From: Planoprotostelium fungivorum
Lineage: Eukaryota > Evosea > Variosea > Cavosteliida > Cavosteliaceae
DNA: 64,000 nucleotides
Direction of reading: 5' to 3'
Assembly (NCBI GenBank): GCA_003024175.1
Contig: MDYQ01000114.1
Location: forward strand, 23,304-87,303
Under the pieces are notes generated by a model. The model did not search any database, was not told where the DNA came from, and saw only the letters and a program-made list of their open reading frames with translations. Positions 11,801 through 25,500 of the stretch are shown here, piece by piece; position 1 is the first letter of the stretch, and every line of letters starts with the position of its first letter. A program made the translations under genes and the position numbers.

Positions 11801-14089
11801 TAGTATCATGAGATGATTACCTCCTTCTAATACTGCAGTATTGTTGATCGACATCACATCGTTCAACAATATCGATTGAATAGCTCCTTGTATCGATATC
11901 GCTCCACCAGATGTGCCAGCAGAGTTGTTCCGCACCTCAATATCATGCATCCCTAGGGTGACCGTATCGCTACCGATGTGAAAGGCGCCGCCAAAGACAT
12001 CACCATAGTTACCGTGAGCTGTTACGTTTCTAACGAGTATTTGAGGTATATCTCCACTCAGGTAAAAACCTAAATCCATCAGACTTCGATTGAAATCAAG
12101 TTGAATGATGAATGTTTCACCCCCTCCGTTATCTCCGGCCGAATTTTGGCTCAGAGTGATGTTCTCGATTTGTAATAGAATCTGTGCGTATCAGTTGATG
12201 TCACGATGACGAGCGAAATTGTTCATTAACCTCAGTCGGAACAGGAGCAGTGCCAGTGGGAGGAATGATACTGATGTAAGCAGCTCCTCCGTTTTCCTCG
12301 GCTGTGTTATCGATAAACTTTGTGTTTGCAATGATGATCTGGCTTTCGTCAGCAAAATGTAGTTTCAGAGCGATTCATCTTTATCATGATGCATCTACGT
12401 GATGTGATGAATCACCTGAACAGCTTCTGAGCTGACGAAGATAGCACCTCCATTTCTTGGTGTGCTGACTCTTGTGAAGGTACACCCATCGATCCGTATG
12501 CTGTTCACAAACGCCAAGACAGCGACGGTACCTTTCATTTCACATCAGATCAAAGAAGGTCAACACTGGTCACCCGTGAGAGATTGAATGTCGGTGAATG
12601 TACAATTGATGATCTCGTGGTTGTAGTAACCAATGGAACTGAAGGGTTGATACACTATCACGGCTGTAGAGGAATGAGTTGATCGGTGCGCTTGTGAACG
12701 ACTCACATGACTGCGTGTTGACTATATTTTGGAAGATACTGTTCCTCACTTGAACTCCACTGTAAGCTGCAAAGATGTGAGACGAGAAGAAAAGAGATCT
12801 CACCGTTTCCCGCAAAGATGACGCCGCTGAGGTCGTTCGTGTGGTTGATCACCTTGATCGACTCGATGATGCAATCCATGGAGAATTTGGCGATGTAGAG
12901 GGTGCCCTGACAGTCGAAGAAGGATTCGCTCATGGCGTACAACGATGCATTCTGAGAAAGAATCAGAAGATAACGGGGTGGTGGAGACATCACGTTGCCG
13001 AGTACAAAGACGCTGCGGCCAGCAGCCGTGGATAGATTCCGATAGACATTGTTCCTCGCGGTCAATGAGCCTGATGCAAATCCAAGACCGGCCTCGGCAT
13101 TAACGAAGGTACAGTTTTCGATAAGAGAGGTAGTATAATAAGACGCCAAAAAAGTGCCTGGACCTCCGAAGACGGGAGCGATGTTGTTAGCGAGTGTCGA
13201 ATTGTAGAGGTGGAGGTTGTTGATTTCTCCAGGATTCGTGCCGATAGTGATAGAGGCATAGACCTGTTGAGGGTAAGAAGAGATTAGTGCTGGAATCATA
13301 CCCCCGAGATGAATGAGTTTCCAATGGTGATGTTGTTATTCGAATCGGTCTGTGAGATGATCAGATGGTGTAGTGGGGGAAAGGTACTCACATAGAAAGC
13401 GAAGCCACTGTATCCCTCAAGATCGATCAAGAGATGATCTACAAAGATCTCGCCAACATGCAACCAGTAGAGAATCTGTGGCTCATATTCTTGAAGATAT
13501 GGGCCGAGAAGGAAGCTACAATTGTTCACGAAACCTTTGTTGATGGTCAAGTCAAACAAGACAACTGCAATCTTCAGTAATCATTAACTGTATGATGCAT
13601 TCTCACGTGTCGAAAAGTTAAAGACGGTAATATCTGTGAAATTGACCCGATCTGCGGTGACGATGAAGTCATTCGCGTTGCCTTCCTGATAAACGTTGTT
13701 TTCTAATTTGAATCCTCGCACTTCAAGTTCCCCCGTGAGGTCATCTCTCTGATAAGCAAAGTAGCACTCCTGTATGTGTGTCTTGTCTGACCCCAGACCG
13801 ATAAGCTTGAGTGCCAGGGGATATCTGAAGAGGAAGGGGGGATATGAGCAGCTGGTTTCGGATGTGTTGAAGAAGATGACAACTTCAGCGCTGGTATCCG
13901 TGGCCGCCTGCGAGAGAACTGTGGAATGATGTGAGACTTTCATCGTCTTAATACACTCTCACTCTGGTCAGCGTTTGTCGCGTTGACTTCATAGACCACT
14001 GCCAGACTCCCCACCACAACGGAGGTGAGAATGAAGAATCTGATGATGCACATGATAGCTGGGGCTGGGTGTATGCCCATCTTGTCCAT
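8801..14089 (-). CDS. Receptor protein kinase with beta-helix ectodomain
   Basis: A type I membrane kinase of roughly 1,400 residues (estimate) over many short exons. The N-terminus has a hydrophobic signal/anchor (MCIIRFFILTSVVVGSLAVV). The ectodomain is a long run of right-handed beta-helix strands with G-G-A-I turns and N-rich ladders (NNSAGTSGGAISIQG, NNGPQGGAIASTGQ, GNQAGDGGAIYLSS). One membrane span follows near 10090-10166 (MAGIAIIAAIIIGIIMYRRS). The kinase has a Gly loop IGEGAFGIVF near 9910-9940, VAVK near 9830, the alphaC Glu in DFLHEVSIIQ, HRDLAARN near 9395-9420, SDFGMSRI and KWMAPE. All catalytic residues are present, so it should be active. HRDLAARN is the tyrosine-kinase-like form of the loop; TK versus TKL cannot be settled by eye. 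The gene is head-to-head with its paralogue at 14390. Confidence 0.85.
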
Positions 14090-14389
14090 CCTATCGAGGC
14101 TGACATACTGTCTAACTTGATATTTGGGCGTTGGTCGGGCTACGAAGCCTCATCTTTCCTTCCACATCCTTCATCTCTCGCTGCATCTGACACCCGATGA
14201 AATTGTATGTCAGATTTCGATCTAACATCGTGCAAAGCTGAGAGAATTCTCTCTCGCAGTATGGCGGCGGCTGACATTTTTTAAGTTGTTCTCTGTGAAT
14301 GAGCTTGTCTGACGGTGGTAGCAGTTGATGGCTTGAAGGTGCGACCCTAACCAACATCGTGATACTTCTTCACAGCGCGCATTGCGGAG
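14090..14389. promoter_or_regulatory. Bidirectional promoter between paired receptor kinases
   Basis: About 300 bp separate the start codons of the two divergent kinase paralogues. The interval must hold both promoters. A minus-strand ORF of 81 codons fills much of it (MLVRVAPSSHQLLPPSD, with four Cys). It could be a 5' exon or upstream ORF of the minus gene, but I find no homology and no clean splice to support it. Confidence 0.45.
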
Positions 14390-17300
14390 ATGAAGCCATT
14401 ACTCTTAGCGATCGGTTTCATCAACACAGTTCTATCACTGGCCGTATATCAGGTCAACACTACAAATTTTCAGGACGGTGAGCCCGCATGTTGGTGCAGT
14501 GTTGAATGTTATGATTAAACACTTTAGTCTTGAATCAATCGGTGGTTGGAAGTGACGCAGATATCTCTATCGTGTTTGAAGGGGGAGAATATAATTGTAA
14601 CGAAAGGTGAAATTGAGCATCGACGTTGGTTTCATCTTTCCGACATCTCATCAGCTACACTTGGACTTCGAAACAGATTTCTATTCAAGGATCGAATTCA
14701 ACCGTGCTGACAGACTGCTATTTCTACTTCTATGGAGGAAACAACCAGAGCTTCCGCATCTCAGACCTCACCTTCTTCAATTATTCCCTCTCGTGGAATA
14801 CCACTGGTGCTGTCTACGGCCAGGCTTTTTATCTGCAGAGAGTTCGATATGTCGATAACATGAACAGTGAGTGAACGTCACACTCTAAAATGAATCTCAC
14901 GGCATCCAGCCAAGGTCTATTCACGTATGCCGACTTTCGTGGACGACTGCTTATTCACAGGAGCGACCAGCAGTGGAGGTCTTCTCGTCTTAGACAGAGC
15001 ACCCTCCTCCCTTGTCAGCAACACCATCTTTCGAGACTCTCCCTTCAGCTCTGGTATTGAAGTCGGCTATGGATCCGCTCTCATCTACCTCCTCAACATT
15101 TCTGTGACTCTGAATAACATCGCCTTCGACAACTTGTACCGTGGCATCCTTCCCTCCTGCATCGACTTCACCTCTTACCAGTTAACTGTGACCGCACAAC
15201 ATCTCAACGTCACACTGTCTGCTCCCGGTGCCACCTTAATCGATGATACCTTAACCGTCTTCTATCGCCTGCACATCAAAGATTCTTTCTTCCAAGGAGG
15301 AGACGGCACTGCAACGAATCTCATGTACGCCACATCAGGCCCCAGTGAGGTCACTCTCACTGGATGTTCCTTCACCAACATCCACATGCAACCTGGAGGA
15401 GCTATCTTCCACTCGAAAGGAAATGCAAAGTTGACCCTCACGGACGTAACGGTGCGGAATCTGACGGGCATAGTCTATCGAACCGATGCCATCCTCATCC
15501 AAGATTTGGACGTTGCAGATTCGGGCCGTCCTCCATCTTCCCTCTTCATCAGAAACTCCATCTTCGAGAACATCAAGGATGGTTTTTCGGCCGGTGAGTC
15601 GTACTCTTTTACAGTGAAATTGATAGTCACAGTGTTCACCATGAAGACATCCAACGTGGACGTAGAGAATTCCTCCTTCATTGATATCTCTACCAGACAG
15701 GGAGCTCTCTATCATCAGATCAGTGGGGTCTACCAGTCAGGCATAACCATTCGAAATAGTCGATTCACCCGTGTGGTCTCCTCCATCGACGGAGGCGCCA
15801 TCAGCTTGACTGGAGTCTTCTCGAACGTGAGCCTCTCGGAAGTTCAATTTGAAGGGAATACGGCCGTGGGAGCAGGAGGCTCTCTCTTTATCAGCGGTGC
15901 GGCTGAACGAATCGAATTGAAGAACATCGTGGCGAGAAATGGTCGATCCAGATTAGACGGAGGACACATCTACTTGGGCGTGTCGAGTGTGAGTCTCTTG
16001 TGATGACGCCATCATTCGTCATAATGACAAACGCAGGCTGGCCTCATCACCGTGGACAATTGTACGTTGACTGTAGGTAATGCTGAAACCAACGGGGGAG
16101 CGATCTCCATCACTGGTGTCGACACGAATATGACATTGAGCAATTTGAACATGACCTCGAACGCTGCGGTATCACGAGGGGGTGCCATCAGCTGCAAGCT
16201 GTCGGCCGGTCGGCTGGACTTGTACAACGTCAGTGTATCCAATAGCAACGCAGTGAGCGGAGGAGCCATCTTTTTGAGAGGGACACCTGATCAAGTCACG
16301 CTGAACGGTGTTGAGTTGACGAGTGAGTGATGGAGAATTGGATGAAAACTCATCATTTGAGCAGAAAACACGGCGAAGAACCAAGGAGGGGGCATCTACC
16401 TGGGCACTACGGGAAATGGTATGATATCTCTGGATGATGTCTCCATGACGGGTAGTTCTGCCCTGTACGGTGGTGCTATCGCTTCGCTGGCGACCATGCA
16501 AGAGATCAGGCTGACGAACAACTTCATCTCGACATCTTCTGCACAACAAGGAGCTGGACTCTATTTCAGTCCTCTAGGTTCGATCTCCTTGTTGAATATC
16601 CGCAACACTAACGTCACAAATAATGAGGTATTTCTCATCACCATCACCATCTTTCATCTATTTCAAATGGATCATTCTTCCACATAAGATCTCGTGGATT
16701 ATATCATTCTATTTCACCCTGTGTGGTCATATGTTGATGATATAGGCACTACTGGATGGTGGAATGGTTTACGTCTCTGGAATTCACCAAGTGGCTATCG
16801 ATCAAGTTCAGATTCTACACAATTCAGCTGGGCAGAATGGAGGAGCTGTCTGCATCTCCGCTTCACAAGGAAGCATCATTCACGTCGATATCAACAATAG
16901 TTCAGTGCAATATAACAAGGCCGCTAGTGGAGGAGGCATCAGTGTGACGAGCGGCAAGACAGTGATGAATGCGAAGAATTCCTCTTTCTCTCGCAACTCG
17001 GCCGACAACGATGGAGGCGCTTTATCTTATCAGGGAAATGGTGATTGTACAGAGAGATGTCAAATCGAAGCATATACGATGATATCTTGATTTTCATTGA
17101 TGTGGAACAGATGATGGAGGGATGTTAAATGTGAGCGCTAGCATCATGCTTCAGAATACCGCCAATGTGGGAGGAGCTATTGCATCATCTGGAACCATTT
17201 TACGAACGAATGACGTCACCATGGATAGTAACACGGCATCTCTCAGCGGTGGTGCCATCTACTCCGTGGGAACATCCATCAGCACGAAGAGACAGACGAC

Positions 17301-19376
17301 TGTGAGGCTGTCATCCAGCAACGATCGGTACAACAATAACACCGCCGGTGAGAGACGATGATGGACACGATATTTATGCTAGATCAGGACAAGGAGGAGG
17401 AGCTTACGTGATCGGAAATGCCATCGTCACGTCGACCGTGTTTGATGGTAATCATGGAAACGGTAGTGATATCAACACTCAACGGGGATCTGTCAGTCTG
17501 TACGGATCGAGTCTGAAGAGCGAGGGCTTTTCTCTTTACGTTGGCACGACGAGCACGGTGAAGAGTCAAGACACGGTGATCGATGAGGTCTACTTATCTT
17601 CGATGACATCCAGTCTGCAAGCCAATGGAATAGGGTCCGATTCACTCTCTCTGACGTGAGTCGTGGAGATGGCGAGAATCGTATATTGACGATGAAAAGG
17701 TGTTCTCCGGGCCAGAATCTGACGCGAAACAACGGGGGAACATACAGTTGTCAGAGCAATGTGGTCGGCACGACATCGTCTCTCATTTACAGGACGAACA
17801 CAGGTGACGTACAGGAGACAGGATGGTTGAGCTGAGAGATGATTAGATCAGAGAGCTGTTGGCATCGCTGCCGGAGTGTCCGTCGGTTTCTTTGTCATCA
17901 TCGCAGCCATCGCTGCATTCTTCATCGTGAGAAGGTACAGACAGCAAAGGAGAGAGTTGGAGAATGCGAAGCACAGCAACGAATTTGACATGCAGGAGCT
18001 AGTCAAGATCGATCTGGGAGATGCAAAACGGTAATTCATAATAAGATCTCTTTCGCTTACACGCTGAATAGGTGTCTGCTCGATTTCGATGAATTGAAAG
18101 ACTTGCAATTGATTGGAAAGGGTTCATTTGGAGGTGAACAGAGTAATGAGAATGTTCATCTGACGAGAAGCAGTGGTGTACAGAGCCACATGGAGGCAGT
18201 TGACTGTGGCAGTGAAGCAGATCATCAGCGATTCCGTATCTGCCGAGCAGTTGAAGGATTTTCTGAGTGAAGTGGCCATCTTGCAGGTGAGCAGATTGAT
18301 TCATACTGAATCCGACGTTCAACAGAGTATACGATCTCACCCTAACGTCGTGTCATTGTGAGTCACCTATATTCATTTCGTCTTCTTGTTACCAAACGAT
18401 GTCATCACACGTCTAAACCATTTCAGCACCGGGTTGACCTTCCCTCCTCAACCTCTCAGTCTCGTCACCGAATTCTGTCACGGTGGCGGTTTAGATTCTT
18501 ATCTCACCAAGAACGACACACCCCTTGAAGTTCTCAAGGGTATCATGAGAGGCATCGCGCTGGGAATGAATCACCTGCACAGTGAGGGCATCGTGCGTTC
18601 CATCCGAAAGTTATGTTCTGACTTGTACATCGTAGATCCACAGAGATCTGGCCGTCAGAAACATCTTACTCACACAACATCTCGAGCCGAAAGTATCCGA
18701 CTTTGGCTTCTCTAGAAGGACGGACGAAGGGTCCGGCGTAACTCAGACCACTATCGGTCCTGTCCGTTGGATGGCACCAGAAGGTGTGCAAATTTGGCTC
18801 TTATTACTCATTTAATGCGTCTGCAGCCATCATCTCACAAGCCTATTCTACAAAGTCAGACGCCTTCAGTTTCGGTGTGTTGGTGTGAGTCGATCGGTGG
18901 AGAAGAGGAGGCTGATGAGGGAGATCAGTTGGGAGATGATCACTGGAGGAAAAGTTCCATACGAAGAGTTGGAGACAGTGGAAGCTGCTCTCGCCGTGAT
19001 TCAAGGCACCAGGCCTGCTATTCCCTCGGACTTTGACGATCGAGATCTCATCCAACTCATGACACGTGAGAGACCATCATCATCTTATGTTCTCGACACA
19101 TGATCTGATGATGACAGTGTGTTGGGGGACTCAGCCTGAGTTCAGACCCGATTTCGGTACCATCCTCGATCGTTATCTATCTGATGTCACACGTACTCCC
19201 GTGGAGAATTTGGGCGGAGAAGTCGTGCCAGAACAAGACGATAAGAGATACACGAGCCCTCACGGCCTGGATGGTGATGCAACATACGCAGCGGTTCCCG
19301 CGATCTACACGGCGACGAAAGAAGAGGACTCTGCTTATTCTTCCATTCCAGGTAGAAGCAATCACTATGAGATGTA
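14390..19376 (+). CDS. Receptor protein kinase with beta-helix ectodomain and Tyr-rich tail
   Basis: Paralogue of the minus-strand kinase. The signal peptide is [21 protein letters not shown] large ectodomain of beta-helix repeats follows ([72 protein letters not shown]). The membrane span near 17860-17935 reads [20 protein letters not shown] and is followed by [10 protein letters not shown]. The kinase has IGKGSFGG near 18110-18135, VAVKQI near 18205-18225, [17 protein letters not shown] near 18635-18660, [14 protein letters not shown] and [11 protein letters not shown]. It looks catalytically complete. The C-terminal tail (19240-19376) carries at least five Tyr residues in short acidic or small-residue contexts. 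Introns are 40-60 nt. The first two join FQDVLNQSVV and [13 protein letters not shown]. Probable role: surface receptor signalling; ligand unknown. Confidence 0.87.
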
Positions 19377-19516
19377 ATGTGGAGAATAGAACCACTCGAT
19401 GTGGACTGCGTTGGTGTTCGCTGTCCCAATATTTTTCGTATTGATTCGGGAAGAGTTGATCTACAACGGAACAAATGTGTGGGCAGGAATTAAGAAGCCA
19501 CAACCTCATCTGCCGC

Positions 19517-22500
19517 ATGGAAGTTCTCTTTGGACTCTTCAAAAATTCATTTGGAGGAGGAGACGAACAAGATGAAAACAGCGAAGAAGAGACAGAGGAC
19601 TACACCCACGAAGATGATGGAGAGGCCTCATCACCCAAAGAACCACTCGATGCAGACGAAGAATTAGACCAGTCATTCACCTTCACGAACCAAGCTGACA
19701 ACTTCATGCTACCTGCTCCGAACACCCCGCTTCCTGGTGCAAACAAAACGAAGAAAAAGAAGAAGAAGAAGAAGAAGGAGAGCGGCAAGGAGACAGCGAA
19801 AGAAGAAATCACAGAGAATGAAGCACAGATCGTAGAGGCCGAAATCACTCCCGAGAAAGATGTGATCGCCACCCCCATCGCCACCTCCGAAGAGAGTGCC
19901 AGACTACTCTTGGAATCAGACGATTGGGAGCTCAATCTGCTGAACATTGTCGATTTGATCCGTCATTACAACATTGTGCGGTACGTTGTTCGTTCTTCAC
20001 ACGACGCGAGCGAGTCGAAGAAGTCACGTAAGAAGAGGAACAAGAAGACGAAGGACAAGTCGGCCAAGGTGGAAGAGATCGAAGTCGATACGGCAGACAT
20101 TTTCTTCTTTATGGAGGAAGAGACACCGACCGAGAAAGAAGGAGGAACGAAGAAGTACCGAAAGAAGAAGAACAAGAACAAGAAGAAATCACAGGGGGTT
20201 AAGGAGAGCCAAAATGCAACATCCCCAACCGAACCGATTTCACATTCACCGAAAGAAGAAATCTCAACCGATAAGAAGGTAGAAGAAGAGGTGAAGTCCC
20301 ATCACGGATCATCATCGTCTCATCCTCCACAGCCAGCACCCGTCAAGCTCTTACCTCCCAACGGCCTCATCCCCCGGCTCCTTTCCTGCTGTACAGATGC
20401 ATCGCAATCCATTCGATTGAGAGAAGCTGCCCTCGTGTTGCTCCACTGCTACGTCGATGAAGGTACACCCGTATTATCACCTGAACTATGTGGAGACGCC
20501 ACGGACTTCATCTCTCAACTCTTGACTACCAACGTTGTCAGGGGCAACGGAGTCACCAGCCAATTGACCGGTCGATTGATCCAACGGTGGGCGGGAAAAC
20601 TTTCCTCGAAAAATCTGACTGGTCGGTAGCGTCGACGAACCTAGTGAATGGTTGATGCAGATCGTCAGCCAGTACACTGGCACTTTCTTCTTCCGTGACG
20701 GTTTCGAAAATCTCGTGAAATGTACGTCTGGCTACTCCCTCGAGCAGCTCATCCTCCTTCACTTGTGGTCCCACCCCGAAGATTCAAAACACAGAGACAA
20801 CCTCTTTCAGCTCTTACTCGAATTTCTGGGCAAGTTGGGGTCCAGGCTGGGGGAGAAGAAATTAGAGTCGACCTACTATTCGACTTTGAGAAGTCGATAC
20901 AACTTGTTCGGTTATCCATTGGAGGCCGGTTTATTCCAACCCATGCACACTTCTACTCCAGCAGAGAACAGTAAGGCACCGAGGAACGAGTTGGAGTTTC
21001 CCCTGTTGACTCTGAGGTGAGAGCGGTGATTTATTTCACTTTAATCTTCTCGCAGACTGTCCACGTCGAAGACGGAAGAGATGAATTCAAAGACGATGGC
21101 GGGGGTGAATCGATGAAATTTCACGGAAAGCTCGATGACATTTCGTCAGGGACTCTTTGTTTACTTGGACAAATTGAAATCGAGTTGGAATGAGGTGGTA
21201 TTAGACATGGGCAGCATCAGTCTACTCACTTCGGTTGAAATCAAAGTCGACATGCCAAACACTCTGTGGGAGTACATGACCGTGGTAGAGGCCGGTATCA
21301 ACGGCAACATGATGAACAAGATCAGGCAGTTCACTCAGGTGGCCCGAATATTTGTGCCCCCACACTCACCCCCCACTAGATCTCCAACGGCAACACGAGC
21401 AAAGAATCGAGGACGAAGAAGGAAGACCGTATCTGTTTCTTCCTCGACACACCTCAACTGTGTCGCTTTATCAAGATATCCATTCGAGTCAATGACACAC
21501 CCAATTACCGCAAGAAGAGCAGGGGAAAATTTCCGAGCACTTGCCTCGTATCCATCGCCGCGCGAGGTATCAGAAATGTACTGAGAGACACGTCCACGGT
21601 CGAGGGAAGGGCGTTGACCATACAAAACAAGATGAGTGTCTTTGCATCGGAATTTGAAGAGAAGAGGGGGGAGTTGTGTTCGGAGATGGAGACGACGAAG
21701 GGTAACGGTGGAAATAACAGCGATGTGGGGCACAAGAAGGCCATCACATCGCAATTCAAGGAAGTAAACAAGGCACAGATCTTCTATTATTACGCTCGTG
21801 TCATCCTCCAGGTGATCCTCTCACGTCTCACGATTCGATGACAACTGACTCTCGTTCAGAGCATGAGAGAGTATTTACCTCTGAAGAGAGGCACCGGCCC
21901 GGAAGAGTCAGAAGTCGCGGCCTCATCCATCGAATTGGAGACATCCACCGACGTGATGAGCAGTGATCACAGCATCGATCAGTGGCTCTGCTTCAGTCGA
22001 ATCATCTGTGACACACTCGTCTCTCCCCCCGACCTCGAGTATGGGACCTCCCACCCCACCGCCACCCTCCCTCCCTCCCCGGAAGAAGTGATGACGTCAT
22101 CAACTCCCAACGCCTCCGAGGAAGTGACGTCATCACCGGCACCCGACGAAAAGAGACGACCGGACGTCAACCTGACGTGGGACCAAGCGGCCCAATTATT
22201 CGAGACCTTCTGCGTATTGGGCGTCGCGTCGAGTGACCTGAGAGAGAAAGTTTCGACTCAATTGATCGCCAGCTCTCTCATTCTACTCAATCGAGAGTGG
22301 CTGCCCCTATTCTTCACACACTTTCTATCCAAGGAACCCAAGAGCTTCTGTGGAGATGAAGAGACGTCGAAGAGTCTGACGCCGGGTGGCATCGTGCAGA
22401 GAGAGATATTCGAATTGGTACACAATATGATTCGACCGGACGATCACAAGGTGAGATTTCATTCTGATCGAGTTGAACATATTTTATTTTCATGATGAAC

Positions 22501-25500
22501 ATTGTGAATCTGTGCTGATGGGAGGACAGATATATACGGGACAACTGTTTCAGTTGTTGTCTGATTGTCTATCGAACGAGACGACCATCGATACCGAATT
22601 GTTCTCGTGGACTCTTCTCATGCTCTCTCGCATCATTCAGAACATCAACACGAAGACGAAGGCACAATCTTTCTCACCGGACGTGCCTCCACTGCTCACA
22701 CTGTATCGATTTCTACAGAGGTCATTTGATCTACCTCAGTACAAACAAGAATCATTTTTGATGGCCATATACGTATTACGTAAAGTCGTCACCCACGTTG
22801 ACCTCAAGGTGATCTATGACGTCATCAGAAAATTCCGAGACGATTCTGGGGAATTTCCGGGGAAATGTCTGACCCTATTCAGACGGTCAGAGAAGAAATG
22901 TTGGACGATCCATCGTTCTATCATCACTTCCTCCTCCGTTGTACCAAATATTCGAACCCATTCATCCATTCTGCCGTGATCGAACTACTGGAGACCATTT
23001 TGAATCCAGCCACATTCCCAGAAGAAGAAGTCAGAGCCGACATCGAAATCCTCCGCGGAAATGTGAGCGAACGTTCCGCGACATTCCGTCGAAATTTCGA
23101 TTCGATCTCAACGAACGGTTCAGGTGAGACGAGAAGCCGGCCGCATGCTGAGAGACAAGAACGAGCCGAGCGTGACACAATTTCTACTCGATGTGATCAA
23201 TCTACTGGCCACTCCTCTCATCGTAACGGAAGGACAAGACACCATCACGGTAGACAACGAGACTTGTTCTTTCCTGTTGGACCTCCTCCAGGTGAACGAT
23301 GACGTGTGATGACGTCATCATGACATCATCCAGCATCACCCCCTGAGCATCTCCACCGTGGGCCTGTGGTGGGTCGTCCTCAGCCTCGTCAGACGCAGCG
23401 ATCCCGTGTACATACTGAACCACTCCGCACCGCTCGTTCAAGTTTTCTCTTCCATGTTGTCCTCCACGGACGAACTGCAAGGCATGATGTGCGATGTGTT
23501 CGGTGAGCTGGTCAAGTGGCTATTCACACAATCTGGCTCGGGAGAAATCTGCACTCAGATGTTTGGAAAGCTGATGAACATCATGACGAAGATCTCGCAG
23601 CAGGTGAGTCACGTGACGTCGACCCCGACTGACTCGTTGTAGATGGAGAAGGAGAACCTTGACACGAAAGAAGGTACCGGGGAAGAGAGGAGAGTCAAGA
23701 CGGGCTCGAGCGAGTGTGTTCTCCTCTGTCGAATGATCTCCGCAGCTCTCATCGTGAAGAACGATGTCCTCCTCACTCGACCGATCCCGCTCTATCAGCT
23801 CGTTCAAGTTTTGAATTGTGTGGCCGTTACAACCCGCGTCGTCTTTCCCTCGCTGGAGGGGAAGACCGAGGGTGGCCACGACTTCGACGGCACGTGTCGA
23901 ATCGGCGAGCACTTACTCAAACTGATCACATCGATGTCTTCGGATCCAACGAACGAGAGCATCAAGGGCCTCATGACCGAGGTGATCGATTGGATGCGGA
24001 ACGCATCGACGATGTGACTCTGATAGGTCTGCCGGGGAGACGATGTGAGTCTGAATCACATCGTGCAGTGGCTGGGAGAGCAGAAGTCACTCACAGTGAA
24101 ACCGAGATCGGCCGGCACCGCCAACGCAAACGAGAGAGAAGAGTGGAAGGCGGCGATACTGAAGGTGACCTTTCAGCTGGCGAATTTTGGCGGGAACAGT
24201 ACGAGGAATCATGTTTTGGGGGTGGCCTTCAAGTGGCTCAAATCGAACCCCTCTGCCTCTCTCGCTCAGCTATGTCAGTCTCTCATCACAAACGATGACG
24301 TGGCCGATCACTTTGTGCGAAACTTGAATGGATTTCACATTTTGGCGGGACAGCTCGTGGCGGGACAGACTACAACGCCGTCGAACGTGTCCGGTGAGGA
24401 GTTTCATGTGAATGAAACCCTGATGACGTGGCAGGTAACACGGGTGCCATCCATCTAACGAGTCAATCTCTCATCCACTTGCAATCTACAACGAACGGAA
24501 ACCCTCCCAACAACGGTACAAACAACGGAAACAACAACAGCGGCGGAAACTCTTTCAAGACGTCGAAGCCGGGAGCGATGGAGAATTTCTCCGCGTTAGC
24601 ACAGCTCGGCACCACGGACACACAACTACTCAACATCTTCAAAGACTTCACCGGTAACGGTACCGTGTGGACGAAAAAGTGTCCGACCAACACGAAAGAT
24701 TCAGAGTTTCGCATCAAGATCAAACTACCGTTTCCCATTCTATTGAAACAGGTGACGTGTGATGACGTCATCGGGTCTGAAGGTGTGAAGGTCTTGATCT
24801 CTTCGTATAGACAGTGGTACCTCGAGAACAATGAGATATCAGAGTGGCCGACTTATCTGACCGTCTGCGCTGGTTTGGCCGCTTCACCTACCAACACATA
24901 CAAGAATCTCAAACCTTGCGGAAGATTTCCGTTCAAGAAGGTGAGACGTCTTCCCCTTTAAACCTTAAAACCGACGTACACCCCCCGTCTGCCGATCTTG
25001 ACCCCTCCAGGCCGATTCCGGCATCTTGAAGACCTTCCAATTCAACGTCAACCAAGGCGCCATCGCTCGCTACATCACGCTCAAGATCCAACACGACGGT
25101 AACAAACCCATCGCCCTCACTCGCATCCACCTCCGTGGCTACAACGCATCGAATTACATGTACGCCTCGACAGAATCCACCGACTCGACCTTGTCTCCAA
25201 AGCCAGACGACGTAGCCCACATACCGGCATCCGCCGTTCACTCTTGCTGGGAGCTCCTCTCAGGCTGTCTATCGAATCATCCCAACACGGCCGAACACAT
25301 CGCATCGCAGTTCTCCAGCGAGGGAGCCGACGGCGATTCTGAAAAATTACTCTACCAGCTCGTGTCTCAGATGTCCACCGAGATCGGCTACGTAGAAGAC
25401 ATCGTCCACCATTTAGCCTGTCACAGTTCATTCTTGGCTTCGAAGATCATTCGATATCTGTTGAACGGTGAGACCAATGTGTATCAGGCACAATTGCTGG

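Noticed and set aside
19735-19790. Poly-Lys run as a possible misassembly or frameshift
   Set aside because: The AAG/AAA run keeps the frame and fits the charged disordered N-terminus of the BIRC6-type protein.
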